DNA from: Flavobacterium sp.
Lineage (GTDB): Bacteria > Bacteroidota > Bacteroidia > Flavobacteriales > Flavobacteriaceae
DNA length: 39,129 nucleotides
Direction: 5' to 3'
Assembly (NCBI GenBank): GCA_025351785.1
Contig: JANXVF010000044.1
Location: 1 to 39,129 of the forward strand
Below, in pieces: positions 1 through 8,560 of this stretch; within the stretch, counting starts at the first letter, position 1, and every line of letters begins with the position of its first letter. The notes beneath the pieces were generated by a model that did not search any database, had not been told where the DNA came from, and saw only the letters and a program-made list of their open reading frames with translations. The position numbers and the translations under genes are program-made.

Positions 1-174
1 CCCGCAATTCGAATCTACTGAATATTATTATATGTACATTTTTAGTGATGTAAATGTTTTTTTTAGCTTAATATACATATTAATACCTTTTTTTCTATTT
101 TTTTTGTTTGCCACTGTTTGTTTACGTTTCGTGTAGCTCAATGGTTTCCTCCAACTAATTATTTACAGTGATTC
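1..174. other. Intergenic edge region, no supported gene
   Basis: This T-rich stretch lies beyond the terminator of the minus-strand unit that ends at 210. A plus-strand frame is open from the window edge to a TAG at 134-136. Its translation is mostly Phe, Leu, Ile and Tyr from T-runs, and I do not support it as a gene. No tRNA or promoter could be confirmed. It may be the downstream flank of a gene outside the window. Confidence 0.4.
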
Positions 175-203
175 AAAAAAAAACCACTCAAACTAGAGTG
201 GTT
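175..203 (-). terminator. Rho-independent terminator of the coiled-coil protein unit
   Basis: On the minus strand an 8-bp perfect stem (AACCACTC / GAGTGGTT, plus-strand positions 182-189 and 196-203) with a 6-base loop is followed by a T-run, seen as A's at 175-183 on the plus strand. It starts only 7 bases after the stop codon at 210, where the last gene of the minus-strand unit ends. Confidence 0.85.
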
Positions 204-209
204 GTATTT

Positions 210-989
210 TTACATTTTAGCAAAAAGTTTTTCCATTTTTTCTTTTTCTTCATCAGCTAAAACTGCATCTACTAAAATTCTGCCAGAATGTTCATCAGTA
301 ATTATCTTTTTGCGTGCCGCAATTTCTACTTGAATTTGTGGTGGGATTGTGAAAAACGAACCTGCAGAAGCACCTCTTTCGATACAAACTACTGCTAAAC
401 CGTTTCTAACGCTACTTCTAATTCTTTTGTAAGCAGCAAGCAATCGAACTTCAATTTTTGCTTCATACTCTGCAGACTTTTCTGATAAAAACTTTTCTTC
501 CTTTTGAGTTTCCGACATAATGTCGCTCAACTCAGCTTTTTTATGTTTTAAGTGGGTAGCTTTTTGATCTAATCGTTCTTTGGATGTCGAAATAACTTCT
601 TTTTTGTGTTCTATAGAAGCTTTCATTTCTTTAATTTGCTTTTCGGACAACTGAATTTCTAGTTCTTGAAATTCAACTTCTTTAGTTAATGAGTTGAATT
701 CTCTGTTATTACGAACATCTTTTTGTTGTTCTGTATACTTTTTTATTGCAACCGAATGATTTTCAATTGCTACTTTTTTAGATTTTATGTTATCTTCGAT
801 TGCTGTTAAATCATTTTGCAATTTTTCTAATCGAGTCGACAATCCAGCAACTTCATCTTCTAAATCTTCAACCTCAAGTGGCAATTCACCTCTTACATTT
901 CTGATTTCGTCTATTCTTGAATCGATTAATTGTAAATCATATAGCGTTCTTAATTTTTCTTCAACGCTTAATTCTTTTGTAGTAGCCAT
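210..989 (-). CDS. Coiled-coil protein of the C4-type zinc ribbon family, zinc ribbon degenerate
   Basis: A 259-residue cytoplasmic protein of unknown function. Residues about 10-180 are charged heptad-like sequence that should form a long coiled-coil hairpin. The C-terminal part (about 195-245) aligns in pattern with the zinc ribbon of the C4-type family (DUF164 / CT398-like): the PPQ motif and the SGRILVD tail are kept. The ribbon's two CxxC pairs are gone, and C202 is the only cysteine in the protein, so zinc binding by the classical ribbon is not possible. The gene starts 3 bases after the stop of the Nif3-like gene, so the two are almost certainly translationally linked. Family assignment is good; the molecular role is unknown. 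Confidence 0.85.
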   Translation of the reverse strand: MATTKELSVEEKLRTLYDLQLIDSRIDEIRNVRGELPLEVEDLEDEVAGLSTRLEKLQNDLTAIEDNIKSKKVAIENHSVAIKKYTEQQKDVRNNREFNSLTKEVEFQELEIQLSEKQIKEMKASIEHKKEVISTSKERLDQKATHLKHKKAELSDIMSETQKEEKFLSEKSAEYEAKIEVRLLAAYKRIRSSVRNGLAVVCIERGASAGSFFTIPPQIQVEIAARKKIITDEHSGRILVDAVLADEEKEKMEKLFAKM

Positions 990-992
990 AGT

Positions 993-2087
993 TTAAAAGT
1001 ACTTAACAGGATTTGTATTTTCTTGCGATAAAACGATTGCAAAATTAGTGATTTTTTCTTTAAGAAAATCAACAATATAATTTTTTGTAAACCTTTCGCT
1101 TTCAAAATGCCCTATATCTGCTATAAGAATCTGATTTTCAGATTCATAAAACTGATGGTATTTTAAATCGGCAGTCAAAAAAGCATCTGCACCTTGTTGT
1201 ATTGCATTTTGAATTGCAAAGCTTCCAGAGCCTCCCAAAACTGCTACTTTTTTTATATTTTTATTAATGAAATTAGAATGTCTAATACAGCCACAATCCA
1301 AAGTTTTTTTGACAAAATCAAGAAAATTTGATTCTGAAAGTTCATTTTCTAATTCGCCTATCATGCCTAATCCTATGTTTTGGTGGGTATTTAATAAATC
1401 AAATATCTCATAAGCTACTTCTTCATAAATATGATTATTAAATAAAGCTTTTAAAATTTTTGATTCCAAATGTTTTTCAAAAATAACTTCAATTTTTACC
1501 TCATCGGTTTTTGTAAATTCTCCTTTTATACCAATAACTGGATTACTATTTTTATTGCCTTGATATGTGCTAAATCCCAATGAGTTGAAACTGCAGTTTG
1601 TGTAATTTCCTATTTTTCCTGCTCCTACATTACCTAATTCTGTTCGAAGTTTATCGGCATTTTCAGGTATAGTATAGGTCACTAACTTTTGTATAAAATT
1701 TGATTTTGGAATTAATATTTGGGTTTTTGTCAACCCCAGTGCATTACTTAATATTTTATTAACACCATTTTTATGATTGTCTAACGCAGTGTGAACTGCA
1801 TAAATTGCTATATCATTTTTTATTGCTTTGATTATAGATTTTTCGACATAATTTTTTCCTGTCAACTTTTTTAAGCCCGAGAATAAGATAGGGTGAAAAC
1901 AAACTATAAGGTTACAATTTTTTAGTATAGCCTCATCAATTACACTTTCAAGAGCATCATGACAAACTAATATTCCTGTAATTTCCTGATTGTAATTACC
2001 TACAAGTAATCCGACATTGTCAAAATCTTCTGCATATGATAATGGAGCTAATTCTTCAAGAATGGGTATTATTTTACTAAAATTCAT
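993..2087 (-). CDS. Nif3-like dinuclear metal centre protein (YbgI/YqfO family)
   Basis: A 364-residue protein of the Nif3/DUF34 family. Its opening (ending in DNVGLLVG, about 22-29) is typical. Likely metal ligands are H65 in CFHPILF, H99 and D103 in VHTALDN, and the C-terminal GHFESE segment. It is longer than the roughly 250-residue E. coli YbgI type because of a central insertion (about 130-240), as in the YqfO-type members. Family members are hexameric metal-binding proteins; proposed roles include GTP cyclohydrolase-like or metal-insertase activity, none settled. It lies 36 bases after the upstream exported-protein gene and 3 bases before the coiled-coil gene. This Nif3 and coiled-coil pairing is, from memory, common in Flavobacteria. 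Confidence 0.92.
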   Translation of the reverse strand: MNFSKIIPILEELAPLSYAEDFDNVGLLVGNYNQEITGILVCHDALESVIDEAILKNCNLIVCFHPILFSGLKKLTGKNYVEKSIIKAIKNDIAIYAVHTALDNHKNGVNKILSNALGLTKTQILIPKSNFIQKLVTYTIPENADKLRTELGNVGAGKIGNYTNCSFNSLGFSTYQGNKNSNPVIGIKGEFTKTDEVKIEVIFEKHLESKILKALFNNHIYEEVAYEIFDLLNTHQNIGLGMIGELENELSESNFLDFVKKTLDCGCIRHSNFINKNIKKVAVLGGSGSFAIQNAIQQGADAFLTADLKYHQFYESENQILIADIGHFESERFTKNYIVDFLKEKITNFAIVLSQENTNPVKYF

Positions 2088-2123
2088 GTTTTTATTGTTT
2101 TACAAAAAATATAATTGATTAAA

Positions 2124-2687
2124 TTAAGTTGACCATTCATTGAGTAAATCGATAATTGTCCAAACGTTATCTTTGTTTTCTAATAGTAAATAACAACCAT
2201 TGTTATGTTCAATATTTCTATAAAAAGCTACTTTAACTAAACAATATTTAGTGGCAAAATACATTGGTTTACTTACAATCATAAGCCTTTGATTGTGATC
2301 GTTGTTCCTGTCAGAAATTTTTTGATATGCTTCTAGCGATAAACAATCGTTAACTTTGCTTTTTAAATACTGATTCTCTTTTGAAAAAATTGAATTTAGC
2401 TCATTACTCCAATCTTCATCAAGTTTATTATTAACTTGGTTTTTTATTATTTTAGAATTTGATTTGAGAAGTTGATTTTTATTTATTACTTCAAAAGTTT
2501 CTTCGTTGTTTGGTGCTTTTTTACAATAAAATCGTAACAGTTGAAGACGCTCTTTTTTTATTACTTTTTCATTTTGATAATATTTAGACAAAAGAACTTT
2601 GAGTATTGATGCATCTTGGTTTTGCTGCGAAAAAATATTTTGAAAGCTAATCAAAAATCCAATTAATATGATTGTTTTAAAATTCAT
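2124..2687 (-). CDS. Exported protein of unknown function
   Basis: A 187-residue protein that I do not recognise. It begins with a signal peptide: Lys at position 4, a hydrophobic core to about residue 15, then a likely cleavage before QQNQD at about 21, a common Bacteroidetes pattern. The mature part is Asn- and Lys-rich with three Cys (in FYCKK, NDCLS and KYCLV) and another near GCYLL. The end (VWTIIDLLNEWST) resembles the final beta-strand and helix of small periplasmic domains, but this is only an impression. It is divergent from lpxK, separated by 49 bases, and is the first gene of a likely unit with the Nif3-like and coiled-coil genes. Confidence 0.75.
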   Translation of the reverse strand: MNFKTIILIGFLISFQNIFSQQNQDASILKVLLSKYYQNEKVIKKERLQLLRFYCKKAPNNEETFEVINKNQLLKSNSKIIKNQVNNKLDEDWSNELNSIFSKENQYLKSKVNDCLSLEAYQKISDRNNDHNQRLMIVSKPMYFATKYCLVKVAFYRNIEHNNGCYLLLENKDNVWTIIDLLNEWST

Positions 2688-2736
2688 TTTTTTGATTTAT
2701 TTATAATTCAAAGATAAAAAATTATACTTTCGTGTC

Positions 2737-3771
2737 ATGAAATTTATGAGAAAATTACTATTTCCATTTTCTGTTTTATACGGATTAATTACTTCTATTA
2801 GAAATTTCCTTTTTGATAAAGAAATTTTTAAGAGTTATTCGTTCCCAATTCCCATAATTGCAGTTGGGAATTTATCTGTTGGCGGTACTGGGAAAACTCC
2901 ACAAATTGAATATTTAATTTGTTTATTATCTGATAATTACAAAATTGCAACTTTAAGTCGTGGATATAAACGAAAATCGAATGGATTTATTTTAGCTTCA
3001 CAAACACAAAATGCAACAAGCTTAGGCGATGAACCCTTTCAGTTTTTTAAAAAATTTCCAAAAATTCAAGTCGCGGTTGATGCTGATAGAAAAAACGGAA
3101 TCGAAAAACTGCTTGCATCACCCGATAAACCTAAAGTTATTTTGTTGGATGATGCAATGCAACATCGAAAAGTTAAAGCTGGTTTTTATATCCTCTTATC
3201 TACCTATGCTGATTTATTTTGTGATGATTTTATATTGCCTGCTGGTAATCTTCGTGAATCTAAAAAGGGGGCAAAAAGAGCCAATATTATTATAATTACA
3301 AAGTGTCCTAAAAATGTATCAAGCAAAGAAATTGAATCTGTAAAAACAAAAGTTAAGAACTATTTGTTAAACGACTCTATTCCTGTTTTTTTTAGTTACA
3401 TAAATTATGATAAAATTATATATTCTGAAAACGGAAATTTGGCAGTTGAAGAACTAAAATTCAAACCAAAATTATTGGTTGCAGGAATTGCAAATCCAAA
3501 CACTTTTTTTGATTATTTAAAAAATAAAAATCAGATGGAAGATGCGTTTTTGACTTTTCCAGATCATCATGATTTTTCAGAATCAGATGTTTTAAATATC
3601 AGAAAAAAATCAAAAAATAGAATTGTAGTGACCACCGAAAAAGATTACGTGAGACTTAAAGATAAACTTGCTATCAAAAATTTATATTATTTACCTATAA
3701 AAACCGATTTTATAAAAGATAGTGATGATTTTGATAAATTGATAGTAAACTTCATAAATTCAACAATTTGA
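2737..3771 (+). CDS. lpxK: Tetraacyldisaccharide 4'-kinase
   Basis: This 344-residue enzyme phosphorylates the 4' position of the tetraacyldisaccharide-1-phosphate precursor to give lipid IVA, the sixth step of lipid A synthesis, at the inner face of the cytoplasmic membrane. The Walker A motif GGTGKTP is at about residues 49-55, after the typical VGNLSV. The segment DDAMQHRK (about 141-148) matches the family's DDGFQHR signature. The N-terminal hydrophobic segment fits membrane association. A TACTTTCG box at 2725-2732 ends only 4 bases before the ATG, so the message may be nearly leaderless (inference). The gene is convergent with the TPR hybrid kinase, 11 bases apart, with no hairpin between them. 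Confidence 0.95.
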   Translation: MKFMRKLLFPFSVLYGLITSIRNFLFDKEIFKSYSFPIPIIAVGNLSVGGTGKTPQIEYLICLLSDNYKIATLSRGYKRKSNGFILASQTQNATSLGDEPFQFFKKFPKIQVAVDADRKNGIEKLLASPDKPKVILLDDAMQHRKVKAGFYILLSTYADLFCDDFILPAGNLRESKKGAKRANIIIITKCPKNVSSKEIESVKTKVKNYLLNDSIPVFFSYINYDKIIYSENGNLAVEELKFKPKLLVAGIANPNTFFDYLKNKNQMEDAFLTFPDHHDFSESDVLNIRKKSKNRIVVTTEKDYVRLKDKLAIKNLYYLPIKTDFIKDSDDFDKLIVNFINSTI

Positions 3772-3782
3772 AGTAGAATCTT

Positions 3783-5954
3783 TTATAAATGTTCAGCTAT
3801 TATTTGATAAAATTTTTCGGGTTCAAAAGGTTTTGTAATTACATCTGTCATCCCATATGAAAGCAACATTTCACGATTTTCGTTTAATGAGATTGCAGTG
3901 AGAGCGATAATTGGGGTAGAAATATTGAATTCTCTTATTTTTTGAGTGGCAATTGTTCCGTTAATTCCTGGTAAATGAACATCCATCAAAACTAAATCGA
4001 AATTATTTTTCTCTTTCAATATTTTAATAGATTCCTCGCCATTATCTACTATTTTGCAAGACATGCCTCGGTTTTCGAGCATTTTTTTTGTAATCATTTG
4101 ATTTATTTTGTTGTCTTCGACTAACAATATTTTTTTGTTTTTTACTGCTAGTAAATCAAATTTATTTTCTTGTTTTACAAAAACTACATTTTCGCCAATT
4201 TCAAATGGTAACATAAATGAAAAAGTAGACCCTAATCCCACTTTACTATTCAAATAAATGTTTCCTCCAAGAAGTTCAATTAGTCGTTTAACAATTGATA
4301 ATCCTAGACCTGTACCTCCATATTTTCTATTTATTTCGATTGAGCCTTGTGAAAAACTATTAAAAATTTCCGCTTGTTTATCATCGGGTATTCCTATCCC
4401 GTTATCGCTAACTTTAAATGAAATAATTAAATTATTGTTTTGGCTTGAATCTACTTTTGCGTTTACTTTTACAAAACCATCTTTTGTAAACTTGAGTGAA
4501 TTATTTATTAAATTCATAAAAATTTGAGACAGTTTTGTAGTATCGCCTATCAAATGGTCAGGAATTTGTTCCTCAATCTCCAGAAAAAAAGTATTGTTAT
4601 TTTCAAGCGCAATTTCTTTTAACGAATTTTGAATGTTGAACAATAGACTTCTAAGATTAAAATTTATTTGTTCAATTGGAATATTATTTGATTCGATTCT
4701 ATTTATTTCTAATATATCGTTAATAAATGTTAACAAATAATTCCCTGAAAATTTTAGCGAATTGAGATAATCAATTTGGCTTTCTTTAGGTTCCTCTTCT
4801 ATTAAAAGATGTGTTATTCCGTTTATTGCATTTAGTGGAGTTCTGAGTTCGTGGCTTACTGTCGACAAAAATTCAGACCTTGCTCTTGATGCATTTTCTG
4901 CATTTTCTTTAGCTAAAAAAAGTTCGTTATTTTTATCTTTTAGCAACTCGTTTGATTGATTTCTTATAATATTATTTTTATATAATGACAAACTCAACAA
5001 TGATAGGATAGAAATAAAAGCTATAGCAAAAATGCTTAATATCTTAGCAAAACTGTTTGCTTTTTGTTGCGATTTATTAATAGCTTCTATCTGTTCGACT
5101 AATTTTAGTTTTTCAGAATCTTTAAATTTATCAAAATCTTCTATTCCTATTTTACTGTTATTTTCGGTTATAATACTATCCTTTACTATTAGATATTTTT
5201 TTAAGTAAGAATTTGATTTTTTTAGATCATTATTATTTTCATAAGCTATACTCAAAGCATATATAATTTTGCTTTTTTGTTCAAGACTAATTTCATTGTT
5301 GCCAAGAGTTAGCGATTTATTTAAATAATTTATTGCTAAAAATATTCTCTTTTTTTGCAATTCTATAATACCAATTTGGTATAAGGCATCTGATTTTAAT
5401 TTATTTGAAATTGTTTCATTATCATTGTTAATAATATTTTCAAATATGGGAAGGGCTAAATTTACCATTCCCTTATTTTTATATATAATAGCTTTTTGCA
5501 AGTTCAGCATTTCAATAGCTGATGTGATTTTTAATTTTTCATAAATAGTTTTTGCAACATCAAAATTTCTTTCGGCCATCGTATAATTATCTTTCTGGAG
5601 ATAGCAAACTCCTAAGCTATAATGCGCAAATGCCTCTTCTACAGTTGTTGGTAGCGTGGTGTAAACTGAAATACTTTTGATTAAAACCTCGGTTGCATCA
5701 TCATATTTTTCGATTTCAATAAATGTATTTCCTAAATTTGAATAACAATTTGCGATTGCTTTTTGATTATTAGTTTTTTTAGCAAAATCCAATGCCTTTT
5801 GAGAAAACAACAAACAATTTTTATAATTATTTTCTGTTTTATTAAACTTTACTTGATCTAAATAATAACCAACACTATCTTGTAATTCAACATTTTTTGT
5901 ATGCGAAAACAAGAATAATGGAAGCATTAAAGTTAAATACAGAATTGATTTCAT
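3783..5954 (-). CDS. TPR-containing hybrid sensor histidine kinase/response regulator
   Basis: A 723-residue membrane signalling protein. Visible in order: signal peptide (1-18); a periplasmic helical region with TPR-like repeats (about 30-260); a coiled coil; a transmembrane segment (about 301-325); the HisKA domain with phospho-acceptor H368 in SHELRTP; an HATPase domain with the N box (481-489), DNGIG (517-521) and GTGLGLS (547-553); and a C-terminal receiver with acidic residues in LVED (611-614), phospho-acceptor D658, T686 and K708. All catalytic motifs look intact. No DNA-binding output domain is present, so the receiver must signal to a partner or act in a relay. It lies 40 bases downstream of gap on the same strand and may be in the lipA-gap transcript. 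The signal is unknown. Confidence 0.92.
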   Translation of the reverse strand: MKSILYLTLMLPLFLFSHTKNVELQDSVGYYLDQVKFNKTENNYKNCLLFSQKALDFAKKTNNQKAIANCYSNLGNTFIEIEKYDDATEVLIKSISVYTTLPTTVEEAFAHYSLGVCYLQKDNYTMAERNFDVAKTIYEKLKITSAIEMLNLQKAIIYKNKGMVNLALPIFENIINNDNETISNKLKSDALYQIGIIELQKKRIFLAINYLNKSLTLGNNEISLEQKSKIIYALSIAYENNNDLKKSNSYLKKYLIVKDSIITENNSKIGIEDFDKFKDSEKLKLVEQIEAINKSQQKANSFAKILSIFAIAFISILSLLSLSLYKNNIIRNQSNELLKDKNNELFLAKENAENASRARSEFLSTVSHELRTPLNAINGITHLLIEEEPKESQIDYLNSLKFSGNYLLTFINDILEINRIESNNIPIEQINFNLRSLLFNIQNSLKEIALENNNTFFLEIEEQIPDHLIGDTTKLSQIFMNLINNSLKFTKDGFVKVNAKVDSSQNNNLIISFKVSDNGIGIPDDKQAEIFNSFSQGSIEINRKYGGTGLGLSIVKRLIELLGGNIYLNSKVGLGSTFSFMLPFEIGENVVFVKQENKFDLLAVKNKKILLVEDNKINQMITKKMLENRGMSCKIVDNGEESIKILKEKNNFDLVLMDVHLPGINGTIATQKIREFNISTPIIALTAISLNENREMLLSYGMTDVITKPFEPEKFYQIIAEHL

Positions 5955-5994
5955 GATTCAGTATACCTCTGTTAGAAAAATCTAAAGTAAGAAA

Positions 5995-6993
5995 TTATTT
6001 ATTAATTATAACAATCAAATCGATTATTCTCGATGAATAACCTATTTCGTTGTCATACCACCCGACTACTTTAACCATTTTATCTATCACTGAAGTTAGT
6101 TGTGCATCAAAGAGACACGAATTTTTGTTTCCTATAATATCAACAGAAACTATTGGGTCAACTGTATAATCAAGAATTCCTTTAAGGTTAGTTTTAGAAG
6201 CTTCAAGAAAGGCATCGTTAATTTGCTCAATTGTAACTTCTTTCTTTACATTAAATGTAATATCGGTCAACGAACCATCGGGAACAGGAACTCTGATGCC
6301 ACAACCTCCAATTTTTCCTTCCATTTCAGGAAATATTTTTGTTAAAGCTTTAGCGGCACCAGTGGTAGTAGGAACTATACTTTGGCTTGCGCCACGAGCT
6401 CTTCGCAAATCTTTATGAGGTTGATCATGCAAACTTTGATCTGTTGTATAGGAATGAATTGTTGTTATATATGCTTGCTCGACACCACACAAATCGTTGA
6501 TAACTTGTATCATAGGTGCAGCATTATTAGTTGTGCAACTGGCATTTGAAATTATAGTTTCGCTTCCGTCAAGTGTAAAATCGTTTACTCCTATAACAAT
6601 CGTTTTAATTTCTGTTACTTCTGATGGTGCTGTAAGAATTACTTTTCTGGCGCCAGAAAGTATATGAGCGTTTATCTGATTGAACGTTTTGTATTTTCCA
6701 GTCGCTTCGATTACAACATCTACATTTAAAACGTCCCAGTTTAGCTTTGAAATTTCTTTTTCATGAAAAAACAAAAAAGGTTTATTATCTACCAAAATTG
6801 CATCGTCGTTGTACGTGCAGACTTGTGGTAAAACCCCGTGAATGCTGTCATATTTTAATAAATGAGACATGGTTCTGTTGTCGGCTATATCATTTATAGC
6901 TACAACCTCTATGGTTGGATGGTCTAAAAGTAATCTGAAAAGATTTCTGCCAATTCTACCAAAACCGTTAATCGCAATTTTTGTTTTTATCAT
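5995..6993 (-). CDS. gap: Glyceraldehyde-3-phosphate dehydrogenase, type I
   Basis: A 332-residue NAD-dependent glycolytic enzyme that converts glyceraldehyde 3-phosphate, phosphate and NAD to 1,3-bisphosphoglycerate. The Rossmann motif NGFGRIGR is at 10-17, the catalytic cysteine is C153 in ASCTTN, and H180 is the catalytic base. The acidic residue in NDIAD (about 34-38) suggests NAD rather than NADP preference. The C-terminal WYDNEIGYSSR is typical. Length is normal. The gene follows lipA by 58 bases on the same strand with no terminator between. It is not next to other glycolysis genes, and flavobacteria often carry a second gap gene elsewhere, so whether this is the main glycolytic copy cannot be told here. 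Confidence 0.95.
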   Translation of the reverse strand: MIKTKIAINGFGRIGRNLFRLLLDHPTIEVVAINDIADNRTMSHLLKYDSIHGVLPQVCTYNDDAILVDNKPFLFFHEKEISKLNWDVLNVDVVIEATGKYKTFNQINAHILSGARKVILTAPSEVTEIKTIVIGVNDFTLDGSETIISNASCTTNNAAPMIQVINDLCGVEQAYITTIHSYTTDQSLHDQPHKDLRRARGASQSIVPTTTGAAKALTKIFPEMEGKIGGCGIRVPVPDGSLTDITFNVKKEVTIEQINDAFLEASKTNLKGILDYTVDPIVSVDIIGNKNSCLFDAQLTSVIDKMVKVVGWYDNEIGYSSRIIDLIVIINK

Positions 6994-7051
6994 TTTTTTT
7001 AGAGAGGGAAAAGGGCAAAATTTAAAGAGGTTTGACGCGGATTTGCATTTT

Positions 7052-7921
7052 TTAAAGAATATGTTTTGCCGCTTTGTAAGAAGATCTTACTAATGCACCA
7101 CTTTCAACATGGCGAAAACCCATTTGTTTGCCAATTATTTCATACTTTTCAAACTGCTCAGGAGTTATAAATTCTTTTACGGGCAAATGTTTTTTACTGG
7201 GTTGCAAATATTGCCCTATGGTCACCACATCTACATTATTGTCACGTAAGTCTTTCATGGTTTGTATAACTTCTTCTTCGGTTTCACCAAGTCCTAACAT
7301 GATTCCAGATTTTGTTCGGCGAATACCTTTATCTTTTAAATATTTCAAAACAGCTAGGCTTTTATCATATTTTGCTTGTATTCGTACTTCGCGAGTTAGT
7401 CGTCTTACGGTTTCAACATTATGAGAAACAACTTCTGGATTTGCTTCCACAATTCGGTCTAGATTTCGCTCATTACCTTGAAAATCGGGAATTAAAGTTT
7501 CAAGAGTAGTTTCTGGATTCATTCGGCGAATGGCTTCTACGGTTTCTAACCAAATTATAGATCCCATATCTTTCAAATCATCTCTATCGACACTTGTTAT
7601 CACAGCATGTTTAATATTCATAATTTTAATAGAACGTGCCACTTTTTCTGGCTCGTCCCAATCTACAGTTTCTGGTCTGCCAGTTTTTACGCCACAAAAT
7701 CCACAAGATCGCGTACATATATTTCCCAAAATCATGAAAGTAGCTGTGCCTTCGCCCCAACATTCGCCCATATTAGGGCAACTGCCCGAGGTGCAAATGG
7801 TGTTTAGTTTATACTTATCAACTAAACCGCGAAGCTCTGTATATTTTTGACCAATAGGTAATTTTACTTTCAACCATTTTGGCTTTCCTACGGGTAATGT
7901 GTTATTTAAAACCGATTCCAT
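7052..7921 (-). CDS. lipA: Lipoyl synthase
   Basis: A 289-residue radical SAM enzyme that inserts two sulfurs into protein-bound octanoyl groups to form the lipoyl cofactor of 2-oxoacid dehydrogenases. Both iron-sulfur sites are visible: the auxiliary cluster cysteines C43, C48 and C54 ([12 protein letters not shown]) and the radical SAM cysteines C69, C73 and C76 (CTRSCGFC). The C-terminal RSSYKA supplies the serine ligand of the auxiliary cluster. I chose the ATG at 7921. The frame is open upstream to a GTG at 7981, but a full promoter (7942-7973) lies inside that extension, and the extra residues do not resemble LipA. Confidence 0.96.
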   Translation of the reverse strand: MESVLNNTLPVGKPKWLKVKLPIGQKYTELRGLVDKYKLNTICTSGSCPNMGECWGEGTATFMILGNICTRSCGFCGVKTGRPETVDWDEPEKVARSIKIMNIKHAVITSVDRDDLKDMGSIIWLETVEAIRRMNPETTLETLIPDFQGNERNLDRIVEANPEVVSHNVETVRRLTREVRIQAKYDKSLAVLKYLKDKGIRRTKSGIMLGLGETEEEVIQTMKDLRDNNVDVVTIGQYLQPSKKHLPVKEFITPEQFEKYEIIGKQMGFRHVESGALVRSSYKAAKHIL

Positions 7922-7941
7922 TATAGCATTTTTTTGAAATA

Positions 7942-7973
7942 CAAAGATATGAAAGATTGATTTTATAAAACAA
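7942..7973 (-). promoter_or_regulatory. Promoter of lipA (and probably gap and the hybrid kinase)
   Basis: On the minus strand the -7 element TATCTTTG (plus positions 7942-7949) is preceded by TTG (7971-7973) with a 21-base spacer. This fits the Bacteroidetes/Flavobacterium consensus TTG-N17-23-TAnnTTTG. The -7 box ends about 20 bases before the lipA ATG. A perfect inverted repeat (ACACTTT-AC-AAAGTGT, 7980-7995) sits just upstream of the -33 element and could be a regulatory site; this is inference. Confidence 0.7.
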
Positions 7974-8126
7974 ATAAACACACTTTACAAAGTGTAACTT
8001 TAAAACTAAGCCACACTAAATTTCTTAACTATGGTTAGTACTTATATAATCAATAAATTTTAACCAAAAAGTTGGGTGAATTTGCTATACTGAGCCGTAC
8101 TTAATTAGTAAGGGTTAATTATATTT

Positions 8127-8258
8127 TTAACTTAATGAATCTTTTATTACTTCATAAATTACTATAATTATAAATATAGCTAACGCAAATAATCCTCTAA
8201 AAAAACGGTAGGTCATATACTTTTCGAATAAATTTTTATCTTCTTCTTTTTTTTCCAT
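8127..8258 (-). CDS. Small single-pass membrane protein, 43 residues
   Basis: A 43-residue reading frame with an ATG start and TAA stop. It has a charged N-terminus (EKKEEDKNLFEKY), a hydrophobic segment of about 20 residues (roughly 20-39, ending IIIVIYEV) and a short polar tail. The layout is that of a small inner-membrane protein with the N-terminus in the cytoplasm. The codon choices look like those of neighbouring genes and the composition is not that of random AT-rich DNA. It stands alone, in a 580-base interval between lipA and the exported Lys/Cys-rich peptide. I see no clear -7 box. I do not recognise the family and cannot give a function. Confidence 0.55.
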   Translation of the reverse strand: MEKKEEDKNLFEKYMTYRFFRGLFALAIFIIIVIYEVIKDSLS

Positions 8259-8517
8259 TTTATTTTAAATTTTAATGTTACTATTTATTATATGACAATT
8301 AGATAATTTCAGTTTTGATGAAATGTTTTTTTGACTTTACTAATTTACTAAATTAAATAAAATAAATAAACAAAAAAAATACTTGTCTAACTATTATTGA
8401 ACAAACTAACTAGAAGTTGATCTGAAAACACGTATGCTGGGATGCATCAAAATTATTTCTAAAAGATAATTAAATCATAAATTATGAACCATCACAATAG
8501 TAATTCAAAAAAAATAG

Positions 8518-8525
8518 TACATTTG
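8518..8525 (+). promoter_or_regulatory. -7 promoter element of the small exported Cys-rich peptide gene
   Basis: TACATTTG matches the Bacteroidetes -7 consensus TAnnTTTG exactly and lies 35 bases before the ATG at 8561. No TTG is found at the usual -33 distance, so the upstream element is missing or poor. Confidence 0.45.
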
Positions 8526-8560
8526 ATAATCAATATAAATAGTAACTTAAAATTATAAAA

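Noticed and set aside
2..136. Open plus-strand frame at the window edge giving a hydrophobic peptide
   Set aside because: The translation is dominated by Phe, Leu, Ile and Tyr encoded by T-runs, it has no conserved look and is cut by the window edge. It could be the end of a gene but cannot be supported.
7..146. tRNA-like words ATTCGAATC (T-loop-like, near 7) and GTAGCTCAATGG (D-arm-like, near 134)
   Set aside because: They are in the wrong order and far apart for one tRNA, the flanks do not form T- or D-stems, and no acceptor stem or anticodon arm is found. At most they are chance or relic fragments.
7128..7850. Plus-strand frames opposite lipA
   Set aside because: They lie fully antisense to lipA, which has all its catalytic motifs; no promoter or domain supports them.
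7922..7981. Extension of lipA to a GTG at 7981
   Set aside because: The added residues include a complete promoter for lipA and do not resemble the family N-terminus.
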